64,000 nucleotides of DNA from Myxococcales bacterium (GTDB lineage Bacteria; Myxococcota_A; UBA9160; SMWR01), in the NCBI GenBank assembly GCA_022561775.1, contig JADFQO010000009.1:1-64000 (forward strand). The letters are read 5' to 3'. Both the position numbers and the translations under genes were made by a program. The notes under the pieces are model-generated. The model was given only the letters and a program-made list of their open reading frames with translations, searched no databases and had not been told where the DNA came from. Shown in pieces: positions 61,719 through 64,000 of the stretch (positions are counted from its first letter, which is position 1; each line of letters opens with the position of its first letter).

Positions 61719-62192
61719 GGAGTCGCTGGCGGGGTGCGTTCGATAAAACTGGTCGACGAAATCCATGAAGTCGCGAAGGTGTGGGGGGCGTTTCTCTTGC
61801 CAGAAACGACGCATCACGTTTCGAGAGACGTCAGCCAGATAAGACGACTCCCAGGATTCCCACAAGTCCTCTTCAATCATCGAATTTCGATAGCTGTAGA
61901 AGACGCTCTCGAAATTTCCGAAGACCCGTTCCGCGTAGGCTTCGAATCGAACCCGCTCTTCCTGCGTAAGGTCATCGTAGTCCTCTTCGGCCTTGAGCAC
62001 GATGCGGCCCACACTCTCGTTGTCGCTCAGGCTTTCCGCAATCCGCAAGGTGGAATCGACCATATCCTGATGCATGCTCGATCGGACGGCCCGGGTGTTG
62101 TGCCGGATTTGAAGCGAGAGGTAGACGAGCGAAATCACCACCGCGATCGCGCCGATGAACTCGCCCAGGCTTCCCAATTCGCTAAGCGTCAC
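61716..62192 (-). CDS. Membrane-anchored hypothetical protein
   Basis: 158 residues from GTG 62192, with GAGGG seven bases upstream (the frame is open to 62303). One N-terminal membrane helix (GEFIGAIAVVISLVYLSLQI), then a helical acidic domain (VVLKAEEDYDDLTQEER-like; EDLWESWESSYLADV) and HLRDFMDFVDQFY. A common type in marine proteobacteria, function unknown. Stop codon is in the repeat array. Confidence 0.75.
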   Translation of the reverse strand: MTLSELGSLGEFIGAIAVVISLVYLSLQIRHNTRAVRSSMHQDMVDSTLRIAESLSDNESVGRIVLKAEEDYDDLTQEERVRFEAYAERVFGNFESVFYSYRNSMIEEDLWESWESSYLADVSRNVMRRFWQEKRPPHLRDFMDFVDQFYRTHPASDS

Positions 62193-62328
62193 CCTCGAAC
62201 CCTCATTCCCGTTCGGCTTCGATTCCCGCTCGACCAGACCATCCGTCTCCAGAGAAGGGCGAGCCGATCCCCTACCCTGCGCCAGTGTCACCACATTGGT
62301 CACCCATCCGCAAGAGGGGCGGCTTGAA

Positions 62329-64000
62329 ATGCCGAGCTTCGACGAATTGCGCCAGATCCTGGGCCGAATCGACGGGCGGAGTTACAACGCCTACCACGAG
62401 ATTCGTGGCGCGTTCACGCTGCGCTCGTTCACCCTCTTCGTCGACCACGTGCAGGGAGACCCGTATGCAGCGCCGTCGAAGCTCCGGTTGCGGATCGACC
62501 AGGACTTTGCGGAACTGCCCGAAGAGCTCTACGACAATCCCGTTCGGTGCCTCGCCTTCGAAGATTTTCTGACCCGACGCGTCCACCGCGCGATTTGCCG
62601 CGATGAACGCTCCCGAGCGGAACGCCGGGGCAGCGGCAAGAGCGGACTGGTGCTGGTGGATGTGGGCGGCCAGGAGGTGCTGAAGAGAACCGCGACCGTG
62701 TTGACCCCAGCGTGGGTCGAAGTCCGCCTGGAGGTCGGACTTCCCGCAAACGGTCGCCGGATCCTGGGGCGCGAGGCGGAGCAGCTGCTCTGCAACCAGC
62801 TGCTCGCAATCGCCGAAACCTCCCTGGTGCGGCCGCCGGTCGATGAGGCCCGCCATTTCGTCAACTGCATCGAAAATCAAGAGGCGATACGCAATCGCCT
62901 GCCCTCTCTGGGTCTGATCGCGTTCGTCGGCGACGGCTCCCGCTTGCCCCGGGAAAGCGGCGCGAGCGACCAACCGCTTGCCGGCGAGAGCGCCGTCGCG
63001 TTCGAGGCTCCGGAGTCGCTCCGGGTGAAGATCGATCTGCTCCACCCGATCGAAATCGGCGGATCGGTGTGCCGATCGATCGAGGGGCTCGGCGTCGGCA
63101 AGGGTGTCACGCTGATCGTGGGAGGCGGCTATCACGGCAAGTCGACCCTGCTCGATGCGATCGAGCGCGCGGTCTACCCGCATATCCCAGGCGACGGGCG
63201 AGAGTGGGTGATCAGCGATCGCGGCCTCGTCAAGATTCGCGCCGAAGACGGCCGACGGGTGGAAGCGGTCGATATCGACGCATTCATTCGCAACCTCCCG
63301 CAAGGCCGCAGCACGACGGCATTTCAGAGTGACGATGCCAGCGGATCGACCAGCCAGGCGGCGAGCCTGGTGGAAGCGCTCGAAGCCGGTGCGTCGGGCT
63401 TGTTGCTCGACGAGGACACATCGGCGACCAATTTCATGGTGCGCGACGCCCGCATGCAGGCGCTAATCCAAAAGGAGCACGAGCCGATCACGCCGTTCGT
63501 GGAGCGCGTCCGCGAGCTCCATGAAGCCCTCTCGGTGTCGACCGTGCTGGTGATGGGCGGTTGCGGCGACTACTTCGACACCGCCGATACGGTGATCGCA
63601 TTGCGAGATTTTCTCCCGCTCGACGTCACCGAAGAGGCGAGGGCAATCGCCGCAAACACCAGCTCGTCACGTCAGAAAGAGGCTGTGAATCCCTTGGGAG
63701 AGATCGCGCGGCGAATTCCGGTGAGGGGTAGCATCGATGCTTCTCGTGGTCGCAGGCAGGTTTCGATCCGAGCGAGTTCGCTCGACCGCATTCAATTCGG
63801 CCGCTCGGAAATCGATCTGCGCGGAGTCGAGCAACTCGTGGACCGCAGCCAGACCCGAGCCATCGCGGCCGCTATCCACTTCGCGGCAGCGTGCTTCATC
63901 GATGGCGATCGCACGCTGTGCGATGTACTCGACGAACTCGACGAACTCTTCGACAACCGGGGTCTCGATGAACTCGACCCCTTCTACCGCGCAGGTCGCC
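62329..64000 (+). CDS. COG3044-type predicted ATPase, truncated by window end
   Basis: 557 codons visible, running off the window. ABC-class predicted ATPase: N-terminal domain with NAYHEIRGAFTLRSFTLFVD, Walker A VGGGYHGKSTLLDAIE (Lys271), then FQSDDASGSTSQAASLVEAL (signature-like), LLLDEDTSATNFM (Walker B) and MGGCGDYFDTADTVI. It is the last gene, starting at ATG behind GAGGGG. Family is widespread with no settled function. Confidence 0.9.
   Translation, partial: MPSFDELRQILGRIDGRSYNAYHEIRGAFTLRSFTLFVDHVQGDPYAAPSKLRLRIDQDFAELPEELYDNPVRCLAFEDFLTRRVHRAICRDERSRAERRGSGKSGLVLVDVGGQEVLKRTATVLTPAWVEVRLEVGLPANGRRILGREAEQLLCNQLLAIAETSLVRPPVDEARHFVNCIENQEAIRNRLPSLGLIAFVGDGSRLPRESGASDQPLAGESAVAFEAPESLRVKIDLLHPIEIGGSVCRSIEGLGVGKGVTLIVGGGYHGKSTLLDAIERAVYPHIPGDGREWVISDRGLVKIRAEDGRRVEAVDIDAFIRNLPQGRSTTAFQSDDASGSTSQAASLVEALEAGASGLLLDEDTSATNFMVRDARMQALIQKEHEPITPFVERVRELHEALSVSTVLVMGGCGDYFDTADTVIALRDFLPLDVTEEARAIAANTSSSRQKEAVNPLGEIARRIPVRGSIDASRGRRQVSIRASSLDRIQFGRSEIDLRGVEQLVDRSQTRAIAAAIHFAAACFIDGDRTLCDVLDELDELFDNRGLDELDPFYRAGR

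Overview
This is a 64 kb window from a high-GC Gram-negative chromosome. I infer a Gram-negative host from the lipoprotein signal peptides, an LPS-export permease, a CusCBA tripartite efflux system and a TolC-type outer-membrane protein. The gene mix (ADP-forming acyl-CoA synthetase, acyl-CoA dehydrogenase, BKACE/DUF849, MttB-like methyltransferase, LemA with an M48 protease, MlrC, a probable selenoprotein) resembles deltaproteobacterial lineages such as Myxococcota or Binatota. I cannot assign a species. I saw no rRNA, tRNA, CRISPR array, transposase or prophage.

Layout: 0-6.2 kb holds redox and envelope genes: a Cys glutathione peroxidase, a DUF374 acyltransferase, small exported proteins, a periplasmic cyclophilin, a peroxiredoxin-like gene with an in-frame TGA read here as selenocysteine, and a HipA/PI4K-like kinase-fold lipoprotein. 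6.4-15.3 kb is a catabolic block: MttB-family methyltransferase with a frameshifted N-terminus, class III aminotransferase, ADP-forming acyl-CoA synthetase, acyl-CoA dehydrogenase, enoyl-CoA hydratase and BKACE. 15.4-20 kb encodes membrane proteins, LemA and an M48 protease. 20-28.3 kb has an MlrC-like protein and a cusCBA-type copper/silver efflux operon led by a Cys-rich exported protein. 28.6-32 kb has a truncated merR remnant and a run of lipoproteins. 32-38 kb holds a ureohydrolase, a serine hydrolase, pyrF, an ABC exporter pair and a flippase-like membrane protein. 38.5-42 kb has an NYN/OST-HTH protein and a one-chain LptF-LptG fusion. 42-52 kb looks like a phospholipid head-group cluster: two nucleotidyltransferases, an ABC exporter, a phosphoesterase, a CDP-alcohol phosphotransferase, a lipocalin-like protein, a lipid kinase, a Tam41-like protein and a desaturase. 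52-64 kb has a DUF192 lipoprotein, an SDR, a SufR-like regulator, GPH and NSS transporters, a membrane hydrolase, an M1 aminopeptidase and a COG3044 ATPase cut by the window end.

Two signals stand out. First, the peroxiredoxin-like gene has a U-P-Y-C motif followed by a well-placed SECIS-like hairpin. Second, a modular palindromic repeat family sits at five gene ends (four of them between convergent genes) and supplies the TAG stop codon of six neighbouring genes. It forms exact 68-bp tandem arrays with interchangeable second hairpins.
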